From assembly GCF_029961765.1 (NCBI RefSeq), contig NZ_CP124681.1:186001-250000 (forward strand): a DNA stretch of 64,000 bases. The letters run 5' to 3'. The position numbers were made by a program, and so were the translations under genes. This DNA is from Nocardioides sp. QY071. GTDB taxonomy: Bacteria; Actinomycetota; Actinomycetes; Propionibacteriales; Nocardioidaceae. The notes below the pieces were generated by a model, which saw only the letters and a list, made by a program, of their open reading frames with translations, ran no database searches and was not told the origin of the DNA. Of the stretch, positions 7,880 through 16,557 are shown piece after piece; the first letter of the stretch is position 1; each line of letters starts with the position of its first letter.

Positions 7880-10417
7880 GTGGAGGAACTGCTGCAGCTG
7901 GCCATCGACGACCCGGAGCGGGGCCGTCGGCAGGCCGAGGACCTGCTGACGAGCTCGGCGGACCCGGCCGTGTTGTCCTACGCCCACCAGTGCCTGGGCA
8001 TCGTGGCGCGGGACGCCGGACAGGCGGAGCTCGCTGACACGCATCTGCGGGCCGGGCTCCGCGCAGCTCAGCTGGCGAGAGACGCCGACCGCGAGCGCGA
8101 CGTGCGCGCGTCCTACGGGACGGCTCTGGCGTGTGCTGGCCGGTCGCGTCAAGGACTGGTCCAGCTGCAGAGGGCGATGGCCGGCGCTAGTGGCCACGTC
8201 GCCCCACGGATCGCCGTGCGGATGGCAGGAGTGCTCGCCACCACGGGACGCTTCGCGGACTCGGCCGCGGTGCTCCGCGACGCGGCCGCAAGCTTCTCCG
8301 CGCTCGACGACTCTGTGTGGGAGGCCCGGGCGCGGATCTGGCTGGCTCACACGCTGCTCCACCTCGGACAGCTGGACGACGCCCAGGAGGAGGCCGAGTC
8401 GGCAGGGCGACTGTACGACGGTCCGGAGACCGTCTGGGAGCGGATCTCGGTCCTGGAGAACCTCGCCGACATCGCTGCCGCCCGGGGCGACCTGGTGCGC
8501 AGCCTCCGCCTCGGTGCCGAGGCCGCTCGCTTCTGCGCCGAGCTCGGCGTCGAGCCGCGGGCCGAGCTGGTCGGCCAGAACGCGAGCGTCCATCTCGCGG
8601 CCGGGCTGGCCGACGACGCAGCGGCTGTCCTCGGGCAGCGGCTCGCGACCACCTCCCTGACCGAGATGGACCGTGCTGAGCTGCAGCTGCTCCGTGCTGA
8701 TGCCCTGCTCGCCGCGGGCCGTCCGCCCGACGCGATCGAGGAGGCCCGGGCAGCACGGCGCGGCTTCGAGCACGCCGGACGCACCTGGTATGCCCGGCGC
8801 GCTCAGGCGACCCTGCTGCAGGCTCGGGTGCGCGCGGGGGAGGTCCGCGGCGCGGCCGCAGAAGCTCGGGGTGTGGCCGAGGCACTCGACACCGAGGGAG
8901 CACCCGAGGCACCCCTCGCCCTCACCCTCGCCGGCCGGCTCGCCCGCGGCGCCGACCGCATCGATCTCTGGACCCGAGCCGCGTCGTACCGCCACCACCC
9001 CAACGCCCTCGTCCGCGCCGCCGCCTGGCACGCCCAGGGCCTGGCCCGCGAGGAGACCCACGACCGGGGCGGTGTCCTCCGGGCGGCGGCAGCCGGACTC
9101 GACGCGATCGACGAGCACCGGCGCCTGATCGGCTCCTCCGAGCTCAGGGCGCTGGCGACGACCCACGGACGCGAGCTGACCACCATCGCCCTGCGCCATG
9201 CGGCATCCGACGCAAGGACGCTGCTGCGGTGGAGCGAGCGGACCCGGGCGACGGCCCTGGCGCAGCCGCCGGCGACCTCGGACGCGGCGACCATCCCGGC
9301 CTCGCTCGCGGCGCTGCGCGACAACGGGCGCCAGCTGGCCGAGGCCCGACAGGAGGGTACGCCGACCGAGGAGCTCGAGCGGGAGCGGCGGCGGCTGGAG
9401 CGGGCGGTGCGGGCGGAGAGCCACACGCTGTCGGCGACGACGGCCACCCAGCAGCGGCCCACGAGTGTCGAGGAGATCGTCGCGGCGACCGGCGAGACCT
9501 GCCTGGTGGAGCTGGTCGACGTCGACGGGAGCCTGCACGTCGTGGTCGCCCACGCCGGCAAGGTACGACGCCGGGTCGCCGGCACGACGTCCGAGATCGC
9601 CGCCCTGCTCGGCCCGGCAGGGATGCTGCTGCGCCGGGCGGCCCGGGGCCGGCCGGCCGACACCGCCACCATCGGGCGGTCCCTGCAGCAGGCCGTCCTC
9701 GGCGACGCGGTCCGACTGCTCCCCGACGCCCCTGTGACCCTCGCCCCGACGGCCCGCCTGCACGGCCTGGCCTGGTCCCTGCTCCCGGCCCTCCAGGACC
9801 GGCCGTTCGCGGTGGTCCCCTCGGCCGGCCAGTGGCTGCGGGCCCGCGCCACGCCCGCCCCGCAGCAGGCCGGCACCGTGCTCGTGGCCGGTCCGGCCCT
9901 GGCGAGCGGCGGCGCGGAGGTGCCGGTCCTCGCCGAGCGCCACCCGGACGCCGTCCTGCTCGACGGGCCGCGGGCCACGCTCGAGGCGGTGCTGGCCCAC
10001 CTCGACGGCGCCGGTCTGGTGCACCTCGCCGCGCACGGCCGGTTCCGGGCCGACAGCCCGCTGTTCTCGGCGCTCGACCTGGCCGACGGCCCGCTGACGG
10101 TCCACGACCTGGAGCGGGTCCCGCGGGCGCCGTACCGCGTCGTGCTCTCCGCCTGCGAGTCCGGCGTGCTCGCGCCGGTCGGGGCCGAGGAGCTGCTCGG
10201 GCTGGCGGCGGCGCTCTTCTCGCTCGGCACGGCCGGGCTGGTGTGCAGCGTCGGCGAGGTCAACGACGACGCGACCGCCGACCTGATGGTCGGCCTCCAT
10301 GCCGCGCTCGCCGACGGCAGCGACCCGGCGACCGCCCTGTGCGAGGTACGCCGCCGAGCAGCGGGCGATCCGGTCGCGGCCGGCACCGCGGCGGCGTTCC
10401 TCGCGCTGGGCGTGTGA
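7880..10417 (+). CDS. TPR-CHAT caspase-like protease
   Basis: An 845-residue protein. Residues about 20-350 are a helical TPR-type array rich in Ala/Leu (for example SYAHQCLGIVARDAGQAELA and RIWLAHTLLHLGQLDDAQEE). A middle linker with charged helices precedes a C-terminal CHAT domain at about 560-845. The caspase-type dyad is complete: His719 in HLAAHGRF and Cys759 in LSACESG. The family is known from HetF-type and other bacterial caspase-like effectors. GTG at 7880 has GAGG 6 nt upstream. It is divergent from the S8 protease and close to the sigma-factor pair. The activator and substrate are unknown; one protease may process the other. Confidence 0.87.
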   Translation: MEELLQLAIDDPERGRRQAEDLLTSSADPAVLSYAHQCLGIVARDAGQAELADTHLRAGLRAAQLARDADRERDVRASYGTALACAGRSRQGLVQLQRAMAGASGHVAPRIAVRMAGVLATTGRFADSAAVLRDAAASFSALDDSVWEARARIWLAHTLLHLGQLDDAQEEAESAGRLYDGPETVWERISVLENLADIAAARGDLVRSLRLGAEAARFCAELGVEPRAELVGQNASVHLAAGLADDAAAVLGQRLATTSLTEMDRAELQLLRADALLAAGRPPDAIEEARAARRGFEHAGRTWYARRAQATLLQARVRAGEVRGAAAEARGVAEALDTEGAPEAPLALTLAGRLARGADRIDLWTRAASYRHHPNALVRAAAWHAQGLAREETHDRGGVLRAAAAGLDAIDEHRRLIGSSELRALATTHGRELTTIALRHAASDARTLLRWSERTRATALAQPPATSDAATIPASLAALRDNGRQLAEARQEGTPTEELERERRRLERAVRAESHTLSATTATQQRPTSVEEIVAATGETCLVELVDVDGSLHVVVAHAGKVRRRVAGTTSEIAALLGPAGMLLRRAARGRPADTATIGRSLQQAVLGDAVRLLPDAPVTLAPTARLHGLAWSLLPALQDRPFAVVPSAGQWLRARATPAPQQAGTVLVAGPALASGGAEVPVLAERHPDAVLLDGPRATLEAVLAHLDGAGLVHLAAHGRFRADSPLFSALDLADGPLTVHDLERVPRAPYRVVLSACESGVLAPVGAEELLGLAAALFSLGTAGLVCSVGEVNDDATADLMVGLHAALADGSDPATALCEVRRRAAGDPVAAGTAAAFLALGV

Positions 10418-10421
10418 CCGA

Positions 10422-10435
10422 TAGAACCCGTTCTC
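10422..10435. promoter_or_regulatory. KstR-like palindrome at the lipase start
   Basis: TAGAACCCGTTCTC matches the mycobacterial KstR consensus TNNAACNNGTTNNA at all fixed positions but the last. It lies 4 nt before the GTG of the lipase gene, and TAGAAC could also be the -10 box of a leaderless transcript. Steroid-linked control is a guess from one site. Confidence 0.3.
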
Positions 10436-10438
10436 GTT

Positions 10439-11389
10439 GTGGAGGGCATGCCGCGCCGTGCCCTCACGACCGTCGCCGTCCTGCTCGCCCTGCTCGGTGG
10501 CCTCCTCGCTGCGCCCGCGCCGGCACGGGCCGACACGAAGCCCTTGCCCGTGCCCTACAGCTTCCTGCCGAACGCCGCCTTCGGCGGCATGCCCGGCGCC
10601 AACGCACCCGGCACCAACGACTTCACCTGCAAGCCGACTGCCGCCCACCCCCGTCCGGTGATCCTCGTCCACGGCCTGCTCGGCAACCGCGCCACCAACT
10701 GGCAGACCTACGGCCCCCTGCTCAAGAACAACGGCTACTGCGTCTTCGCACTCACCTACGGCGTCGAGTACGACGTCACCCCGGTCAACCTGTTCGGCGG
10801 CGTCGACGACATGCGGGTCAGCGCCCGCCAGCTCAAGAGGTTCGTGCAGAAGGTGCTCCGGGCGACCGGAGCCAGCAAGGTCGACCTGGTCGGGCACTCC
10901 GAGGGCACGGTGATGCCGCAGTGGTACCTCAAGTTCCTGGGCGGAGCGAAGCGGGTCGAGAACTACGTCGGCCTCGCCTCGGCCTACCGCGGCACCGGCG
11001 TCGCCTCGCTCGGTGACCTCGTCGCCGCCGTCCTCCCTGGCGGCATTCTGCCTACTGGCTGCCGCTCCTGCCTGCAGTTCTCGCCGGCCTCGAGGTTCAT
11101 GAAGAGGCTCCACGAGGGCGGCATGCTCCAGCCCGGGGTGCGCTACACGAGCATCGTCACGAAGTACGACGAGCTGGTGCTGCCCTACACCAACGGCACC
11201 CTGCCCGGCGTGAACAACGTGGTGCTGCAGGACGTCTGCAAGCAGGACTACTCCGAGCACTTCCAGATCGCGTCGAGCCGCAACGCCGCCCAGCTGGTGC
11301 TCAACGCGCTGAACCCCGACCACCCGCGCCCGATCCGCTGCGCGCTCGTCCTGCCCTTCGTCGGCGAGCTGATCCCCGGACTGCTCTGA
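10439..11389 (+). CDS. Secreted alpha/beta-hydrolase lipase/esterase
   Basis: A 316-residue protein with a Sec signal peptide (positively charged start, TTVAVLLALLGGLLAAPAPA, cleavage near ARA-DT). The mature enzyme shows the oxyanion motif LVHGLLGN and nucleophile elbow GHSEG, with Ser154 counted from the GTG. A late His in YSEHFQI is the probable catalytic base, and several Cys could form disulfides. The pattern is that of class 2/EstA-type triacylglycerol lipases. ATG at 10448 is an alternative start in the same frame, but its GGAGGG is only 1 nt away. The GTG at 10439 lacks a Shine-Dalgarno and may be leaderless. Confidence 0.84.
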   Translation: MEGMPRRALTTVAVLLALLGGLLAAPAPARADTKPLPVPYSFLPNAAFGGMPGANAPGTNDFTCKPTAAHPRPVILVHGLLGNRATNWQTYGPLLKNNGYCVFALTYGVEYDVTPVNLFGGVDDMRVSARQLKRFVQKVLRATGASKVDLVGHSEGTVMPQWYLKFLGGAKRVENYVGLASAYRGTGVASLGDLVAAVLPGGILPTGCRSCLQFSPASRFMKRLHEGGMLQPGVRYTSIVTKYDELVLPYTNGTLPGVNNVVLQDVCKQDYSEHFQIASSRNAAQLVLNALNPDHPRPIRCALVLPFVGELIPGLL

Positions 11390-11421
11390 GCGGGCGGGCC
11401 GCGGCCGAATAGGCTTCGGCC

Positions 11422-13338
11422 ATGACTGGAACCAGCCTCACTGCCCGGGAAGCCATCGCGGCCGTCCAGGGGCACGAGGCCTGGGCGATCATCCGCCGCT
11501 CCACCCGCGCGGGCGACCGCGACACCGTCGGCGTCCTCGGCGGCACCCGCAGCGTCGTCGAGTCGATCATGGACATCCCGCTCGAGACCGGCGTACCGGA
11601 GCCGGGGCACATCTGCGACCGGCTGGTCGCAGTACCGTTCCGGCAGGTCAGCGAGCGCGGCTTCGAGGCCCACGACGACGGCACTCCGCTCGTCGTGGTC
11701 GACGTGCACAGCGAGCACGAGTTCTCCGTGGCCGACGTGGTCGACGCGATCGACCCGGTCGAGGTGGAGTTCACCGATCGCGGCGGCTTCGAGACCTCCG
11801 ACGAGGAGTACGCCAAGATCGTCGCCGCGATCATCGACGGCGAGATCGGCCAGGGCGAGGGCGCCAACCTCGTCGTCGGCCGCAACTACCGCGCCGTCGT
11901 CGCCGACTTCGGCCCCGACGTCGCGTTGACCGTCTTCCGCCGGCTGCTGGAGCGCGAGCGCGGCGCGTACTGGACCTTCGTCTTCTTCACCGGCGACCGC
12001 TTCCTGATCGGCGCGTCGCCCGAGCGGCACGTGTCGGTCCACGGCGGCGACGTCCGCATGAACCCGATCTCCGGCACCTTCCACCTGCGCCCGCCCGCCG
12101 GCGAGACCCGCAGCACCGAGGCGCGGATGCGCGACTTCCTCAAGGACGAGAAGGAGATCTACGAGCTCTTCATGGTCGTCGACGAGGAGCTCAAGATGAT
12201 GTGCGACATCTGCACCGAGGGCGGCCAGGTGCTCGGCCCGTTCCTCAAGCCGATGACCCACCTCATCCACACGGAGTACCTCCTGGCCGGCCGCACCACC
12301 CGCGACGTGCGCGAGGTCCTGCGCGACACGATGTACGCCGCCACCGTCACCGGCTCGCCCGTCGAGAACGCCTGCCGCCTGATCAGGCAGTACGAGCCCG
12401 AGGGCCGCGGCTACTACGCCTCCGCGCTCGCCATCTTCGGCCGCGACGAGGCCGGTGAGCCGGTCCTCGACAGCCCGATCGTGCTGCGCACGGCCGACGT
12501 CTCGACGTCCGGCTCGCTCAAGGTCACGGCCGGAGCCACCCTGGTGCGCGACTCCGTGCCGGCGTACGAGGTCGCGGAGACGCACGCCAAGGCGGGCGGC
12601 ATCCTGTCGGCCTTCGGCCTCGTCCCGCCCGCCCCGGTGCCGGACGTCGCCGTCGCCGACCTGGTCGTGGACGAGGAGGTGCTGATCGCGCTCAACGCCC
12701 GCAACAACCGGCTCTCCGGCTTCTGGCTCGCCGACCAGGCCGGCACCCCGGTCGACCCGCGCCTCGCCGGGAAGTCCGCCGTCATCCTCGACGGCGAGGA
12801 CGACTTCGTGAACATGCTGCGCCACATGCTCGCCCGGATGGGCATGAGCTCGTCGGTGGTGCGTCACGAGGACTACGCAGACGGCGTGCTCGACGGCTAC
12901 GACCTGGTCATCGTCGGGCCGGGCCCCGGCGACCCGCGCGACGACGCCGACCCGAAGATGGGTCAGCTGCGCGCCGCCGTCGCCTGGCTGCTGGCCAACG
13001 AGAAGCCGTTCGTCGCGGTCTGCCTGGGCCACCAGGCGCTGTGCCACCAGCTCGGCATCCCGCTCGCCTACAAGGACATCGTGTTCCAGGGCACCCAGGC
13101 CACCGTGCTGCTCGACGGGCGCCCCCAGCGGGTCGGCTTCTACAACACCTTCGTGGGCCGGGTGTCGGACGACCTCGAGCTCCCGGCGGGTGTCCGGGTG
13201 GACGCCGACGCAGAGACCGGCGATGTCAACGCCCTGGCCGGCCCCCACTTCCGGGGCGTCCAGTTCCATGCCGAGTCGATCCTCACCGAGCGCGGCTTCG
13301 ACATCGTCCACGACCTCGTCGCCGGCGTCCTGCTCTGA
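11422..13338 (+). CDS. PhzE-like anthranilate / aminodeoxyisochorismate synthase (fused chorismate and glutaminase domains)
   Basis: A 638-residue fusion. The N-terminal chorismate-utilising domain (about 1-430) contains NPISGT and the segment TGSPVENACRLIRQYEPEGR, which resembles PhzE. The C-terminal class I glutamine amidotransferase (about 450-638) has Cys534 (VCLGHQ), His616 and Glu618 (FHAES). The family converts chorismate and glutamine to ADIC or anthranilate. The LLES-type tryptophan feedback site of TrpE was not seen. No phenazine or enediyne genes are nearby, so the product is uncertain; a stand-alone anthranilate synthase is the main alternative. TAGGCT 6 nt before ATG, within a GGCCGAA hairpin, suggests a leaderless transcript. 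Confidence 0.8.
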   Translation: MTGTSLTAREAIAAVQGHEAWAIIRRSTRAGDRDTVGVLGGTRSVVESIMDIPLETGVPEPGHICDRLVAVPFRQVSERGFEAHDDGTPLVVVDVHSEHEFSVADVVDAIDPVEVEFTDRGGFETSDEEYAKIVAAIIDGEIGQGEGANLVVGRNYRAVVADFGPDVALTVFRRLLERERGAYWTFVFFTGDRFLIGASPERHVSVHGGDVRMNPISGTFHLRPPAGETRSTEARMRDFLKDEKEIYELFMVVDEELKMMCDICTEGGQVLGPFLKPMTHLIHTEYLLAGRTTRDVREVLRDTMYAATVTGSPVENACRLIRQYEPEGRGYYASALAIFGRDEAGEPVLDSPIVLRTADVSTSGSLKVTAGATLVRDSVPAYEVAETHAKAGGILSAFGLVPPAPVPDVAVADLVVDEEVLIALNARNNRLSGFWLADQAGTPVDPRLAGKSAVILDGEDDFVNMLRHMLARMGMSSSVVRHEDYADGVLDGYDLVIVGPGPGDPRDDADPKMGQLRAAVAWLLANEKPFVAVCLGHQALCHQLGIPLAYKDIVFQGTQATVLLDGRPQRVGFYNTFVGRVSDDLELPAGVRVDADAETGDVNALAGPHFRGVQFHAESILTERGFDIVHDLVAGVLL

Positions 13339-13348
13339 GCGTGCCGAC

Positions 13349-13906
13349 GTGGACCTGATCGCGGGCTCACCGGCGTCGTACCTCGGCGCGGACGAGGTCG
13401 TCGAGTCCGCGGCACCCGCGATCGTCGCCCTGGCCGAGCAGCTGGGCGCCGGCGTCCTGGACGACGCCGCGTTCGCGGACGCGTCCTTCGCCTGGGTGCG
13501 CGACGAGATCGCCCACGCCGGCGACGCGGGCGACCCGCGGTTCGCCGTCTCGGCGACGGCGGTGCTCGCCGACGGGGTCGGCTGGTGCTACGCCAAGGCG
13601 CACCTGCTCGCCGCCGTGCTGCGTGCCGGCGGCGTACCCACCGGGCTGTGCTACCAGAAGCTGGCCGACGGCGACGCGCACGTCGTGCACGGCCTGGTCG
13701 CCGTCCACCTCGACGGTGCCTGGCACCGGCAGGACCCGCGGGGCAACAAGCCCGGCGTGGCAGCTGAGTTCTCGCTGGGCGAGGAGCGGCTGGCGTGGCC
13801 GGTCGACGCGGCTGCCGGCGAGGTCGACTGGCCCGAGGTGCACGTCGTACCCGCTCCGGGTGTGGTCGCCGCGCTGCGACGCGGCGAGCTCGCCGTGGAG
13901 CTGTGA
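13349..13906 (+). CDS. Transglutaminase-like cysteine peptidase-fold protein
   Basis: A 185-residue soluble protein with the transglutaminase-like triad pattern: Cys in VGWCYAKAHLLAAVLRAGG, His in AHVVHGLVAVHLDG and Asp in WHRQDPRGNK. This fold covers peptidases and amide-bond-modifying enzymes. It follows the PhzE-like gene after 10 bp on the same strand, so it is likely co-transcribed; whether it acts on that pathway is unknown. The GTG at 13349 has only a weak Shine-Dalgarno, so the start is uncertain. Confidence 0.75.
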   Translation: MDLIAGSPASYLGADEVVESAAPAIVALAEQLGAGVLDDAAFADASFAWVRDEIAHAGDAGDPRFAVSATAVLADGVGWCYAKAHLLAAVLRAGGVPTGLCYQKLADGDAHVVHGLVAVHLDGAWHRQDPRGNKPGVAAEFSLGEERLAWPVDAAAGEVDWPEVHVVPAPGVVAALRRGELAVEL

Positions 13907-14030
13907 CGCGGGATGCTCGCGGGCGCCTGTCCACAGGCTGCTGCTCCGCAGTGGCGTGACGCATCACCAGCGGGCACGATCAGCCCATCACTCCGCTTCA
14001 CCGGAAGGTCCGGTGGAGAGGAAGGGCGCG

Positions 14031-14120
14031 ATGCTCGTTGTCGTGTCAACCCTGCTGGCACTGCCCGGAGCGGTGTGGGCGATCATCCAGGTGATCGACC
14101 GTTTCCGTCGGAAGCCCTAA
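14031..14120 (+). CDS. 29-residue single-span membrane peptide
   Basis: MLVVVSTLLALPGAVWAIIQ followed by VIDRFRRKP. It is one hydrophobic helix with a basic C-terminal tail, so N-out/C-in topology is expected. A purine-rich ribosome-binding site (GGAGAGGAAGGG) lies just upstream of the ATG and a strong terminator starts 7 nt after the TAA. That is good evidence that the unit is expressed although it is too short for usual gene callers. No family is recognised. It lies between the transglutaminase-like gene and pabA. Confidence 0.6.
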   Translation: MLVVVSTLLALPGAVWAIIQVIDRFRRKP

Positions 14121-14126
14121 GCAGGG

Positions 14127-14161
14127 GCGGGACGGCTCGGCGCCTACCTGAGCCGTCCCGC
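14127..14161 (+). terminator. Rho-independent terminator after the small membrane peptide gene
   Basis: Perfect 12-bp stem GCGGGACGGCTC (14127-14138) with GAGCCGTCCCGC (14150-14161), 11-nt loop, followed by TTCCTTCCTT. Confidence 0.85.
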
Positions 14162-14214
14162 TTCCTTCCTTCGATGGTACGCCGAGATGAGGGCCCGATG
14201 GCGGTGACGAAGCG

Positions 14215-14760
14215 ATGACCACTCCCGACGTCGTGGTCGTCGACCACCACGACTCCTACACCTGGAACCTGGTCCACCTGGTCGCCGGCGTGACCGGCGT
14301 ACTGCCGACGGTGGTGCAGTGGGACGACCCGGTCGACCTCGCGACGTACTCCCACATCGTGCTCTCGCCGGGGCCCGGCCACCCGACCGAGTACGCCTGG
14401 GGCTTCGACGAGGGCCGGCCGGTGCTCGGTGTCTGCCTGGGCATGCAGGGCCTGGTGGTCGCGTTCGGCGGCGAGGTGGGACGGGTCGAGCCCGCCCATG
14501 GCACGGTCGAGGCGGTGACCCACGACGGGCGCGGGGTCTTCGCCGGCCTGCCGGACCCGATCGCCGCGGTCCGCTACCACTCGCTGGCGGCCACCCGACT
14601 GCCCGACGGGCTCGAGGCGACGGCGTGGGCGGCGGACGGCACCGTGATGGGGGTGCGGCACCGGACCCTGCCGCTCGAGGGCGTGCAGTTCCACCCCGAG
14701 TCGGTGCTGTCCGAGCACGGGGCGAGGCTGGTCGCGAACTTCCTCGCGGTGGGAGGGTGA
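14215..14760 (+). CDS. pabA: Aminodeoxychorismate synthase glutaminase subunit
   Basis: A 181-residue class I glutamine amidotransferase that supplies ammonia to PabB for p-aminobenzoate and folate synthesis. Seen are the N-terminal VVVDHHDSYTWNLVH, oxyanion region SPGPGHP, nucleophile Cys74 (GVCLGMQG) and the His/Glu pair in FHPES. It is followed after 4 bp by pabB. An anthranilate synthase component II role is the alternative, but the PIKGT-type partner favours PabA. Confidence 0.85.
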   Translation: MTTPDVVVVDHHDSYTWNLVHLVAGVTGVLPTVVQWDDPVDLATYSHIVLSPGPGHPTEYAWGFDEGRPVLGVCLGMQGLVVAFGGEVGRVEPAHGTVEAVTHDGRGVFAGLPDPIAAVRYHSLAATRLPDGLEATAWAADGTVMGVRHRTLPLEGVQFHPESVLSEHGARLVANFLAVGG

Positions 14761-14764
14761 GCAC

Positions 14765-16009
14765 ATGGTGATCCAGGGCGAGCCTGCGGAGCTGTTCGCC
14801 CGGATCCAGGCCCGCCACCCGCGCTGCATGTGGCTCGACGGCGGCGGTGCCCGCACCTGGTCGCGGCGCCGCTCGATGCTCGGCTGGCTCGACGACGACG
14901 ACGTGTCCCTGACCTACGACGCCAGCACCCGCGAGGTGACCCGTCACGCCGGCGGCCGTGCGGTGGTGGTCGGCGACGACCCCTTCGCCGTGCTGGAGGC
15001 GGAGCTCGCCGACGGCCGGCCGAGCGACCAGTGGTTCGGCTACCTCGGGTACGCCGCCCGCGCGGACCTGCCCGCCACCCCCGACCCGGACCTGCCCGAC
15101 GCCCTGTGGCTGCGGCCCTCGCACATCCGGGAGTACGAGCACCCGGTCGCCGCCCCGGCGGCCACCCTCGGCATCACCGCGGGTGAGCCGACCGCCACAC
15201 CGCCGGCGTACGCCCGCGCCTTCACCACCGTCCAGGAGCACCTGCACGCCGGCAACTCCTACGAGGTCAACCTCACCCACCGCATCCGGGCGGACAGCCC
15301 GCTCAGCCCGGCGGCGGCGTACCTCCGGCTCCGGGCGCTGAATCCCGCTCCGTACGCGGGTTTCCTGCAGCACGACGTCCCGGGCGCAGAGGCCTGGTTG
15401 CTGAGCTCGAGCCCCGAGCGCTACGCCCTCATCACCGAGGACCGGGTGATCGAGACCAAGCCGATCAAGGGCACCACCGCGCGCGGGAGCACCCCGGCCG
15501 AGGACCAGGAGGCCCGGGACCGGCTGGCGAGCGACCCGAAGTTCCGCTCCGAGAACCTGATGATCGTCGACCTGCTGCGCAACGACCTCGCGCTGGTGTG
15601 CGAGGTCGGGTCCGTGGATGTCCCGAGCCTGATGGAGGTCGAGTCGTACGCGTCCGTGCACCAGCTGGTGTCCACGGTGCGGGGGACGCTGCGCGACGAC
15701 GTCGGCACCGTCGCCGCGCTGAAGGCCCTCTTCCCGGCCGGCTCGATGACCGGCGCGCCCAAGCTGCGCACGATGGAGATCATCGAGGACGTCGAGGCCA
15801 CGCCGCGCGGGGTCTACTCCGGCGCCTTCGGCTGGGTCTCCGGCGACGGCCGCGCGGACCTGGGCGTGGTGATCCGCACCCTCACCACCGCCGGCGACGA
15901 CTACGTGCTCGGCACCGGCGGTGGGATCACCGTCGCCAGCGACGTCGACGAGGAGTGGGCCGAGACGGAGTGGAAGGCCGCGCGGCTGCTCCAGGCGATC
16001 AATCCCTGA
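14765..16009 (+). CDS. pabB: Aminodeoxychorismate synthase component I
   Basis: A 414-residue chorismate-binding enzyme that aminates chorismate to 4-amino-4-deoxychorismate with PabA. The diagnostic PIKGT motif with Lys235 marks PabB rather than anthranilate synthase, which has PIAGT. Further family segments are SSSPERY, RSENLMIVDLLRNDL, FPAGSMTGAPK and GVYSGAFGW. No pabC lyase is adjacent. It is co-directional with pabA at 4 bp, as in a standard pabAB operon. Confidence 0.87.
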   Translation: MVIQGEPAELFARIQARHPRCMWLDGGGARTWSRRRSMLGWLDDDDVSLTYDASTREVTRHAGGRAVVVGDDPFAVLEAELADGRPSDQWFGYLGYAARADLPATPDPDLPDALWLRPSHIREYEHPVAAPAATLGITAGEPTATPPAYARAFTTVQEHLHAGNSYEVNLTHRIRADSPLSPAAAYLRLRALNPAPYAGFLQHDVPGAEAWLLSSSPERYALITEDRVIETKPIKGTTARGSTPAEDQEARDRLASDPKFRSENLMIVDLLRNDLALVCEVGSVDVPSLMEVESYASVHQLVSTVRGTLRDDVGTVAALKALFPAGSMTGAPKLRTMEIIEDVEATPRGVYSGAFGWVSGDGRADLGVVIRTLTTAGDDYVLGTGGGITVASDVDEEWAETEWKAARLLQAINP

Positions 16010-16068
16010 ACCAACCGCTCACCCGCTCCTCGGGGTTCGACGTCGTGGTGCGGGGTAGGCGATGGGTC

Positions 16069-16551
16069 GTGCCCGTCGTCCAGTCCCGGATCCGCGTCCC
16101 GGTCCCACCGGAGGTCGCCTTCGCGGTCTCCCAGACCACGGGCCCGGTGCGCCGCCGATGGGACGTGTTCATCCGCGAGCAGCACTTCCTCGACGGGGCC
16201 ACCGAGGCGGCCACGGACGTGCGGACGTTCACGCGGCAGCGCCTGGGGCCTTCCATGGTCAGCCGCTACGTCTCCTACGCGCCGCCCCGCAACGTCGGCA
16301 TGGTGATGGAGCGTGGTCCCTGGTTCTTCGAGCGGCTCGGCGCGGGCTGGCGCTTCGAGGCCGACGGTGAGGGGACCGTCGCGACCTGGAAGTACAGCTT
16401 CACCTGCCGGCCGCGGCTCCTCGCGCCGCTCGCGGAGCGGATCGGCCGGGTCCTGCTCGGCAGGGAGATCCGGGCCCGGATCGCGGGCTTCGCCCGTGGC
16501 TGCGAGGACCCGGTGGTGCTGGCGGCGATCCGGTCGGCCGAGGAGGGCTGA
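16069..16551 (+). CDS. SRPBCC (START-like) domain protein
   Basis: A 160-residue protein with the pattern of the SRPBCC helix-grip fold. The N-terminal strand IRVPVPPEVAFAV, central WRFEADGEGTVATWKYSFTC and a long C-terminal helix after LLGREIRARI enclose a hydrophobic ligand pocket. The ligand is unknown. GTG at 16069 is preceded by TAGGCG and 7 nt, like other leaderless starts here. In-frame GTGs at 16045 and 16048 are alternatives. It converges with the lipoprotein gene, 6 bp away. Confidence 0.7.
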   Translation: MPVVQSRIRVPVPPEVAFAVSQTTGPVRRRWDVFIREQHFLDGATEAATDVRTFTRQRLGPSMVSRYVSYAPPRNVGMVMERGPWFFERLGAGWRFEADGEGTVATWKYSFTCRPRLLAPLAERIGRVLLGREIRARIAGFARGCEDPVVLAAIRSAEEG

Positions 16552-16557
16552 CCTGCC

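Noticed and set aside
7820-11323. Open frame of 1167 codons antisense to the CHAT and lipase genes
   Set aside because: It spans two well-supported genes and their promoter, and has low-complexity shadow composition.
11422-16009. Phenazine biosynthetic cluster
   Set aside because: Only a PhzE-like enzyme is present; no PhzB/D/F/G homologues are seen, and the neighbouring genes are pabA/pabB for folate.
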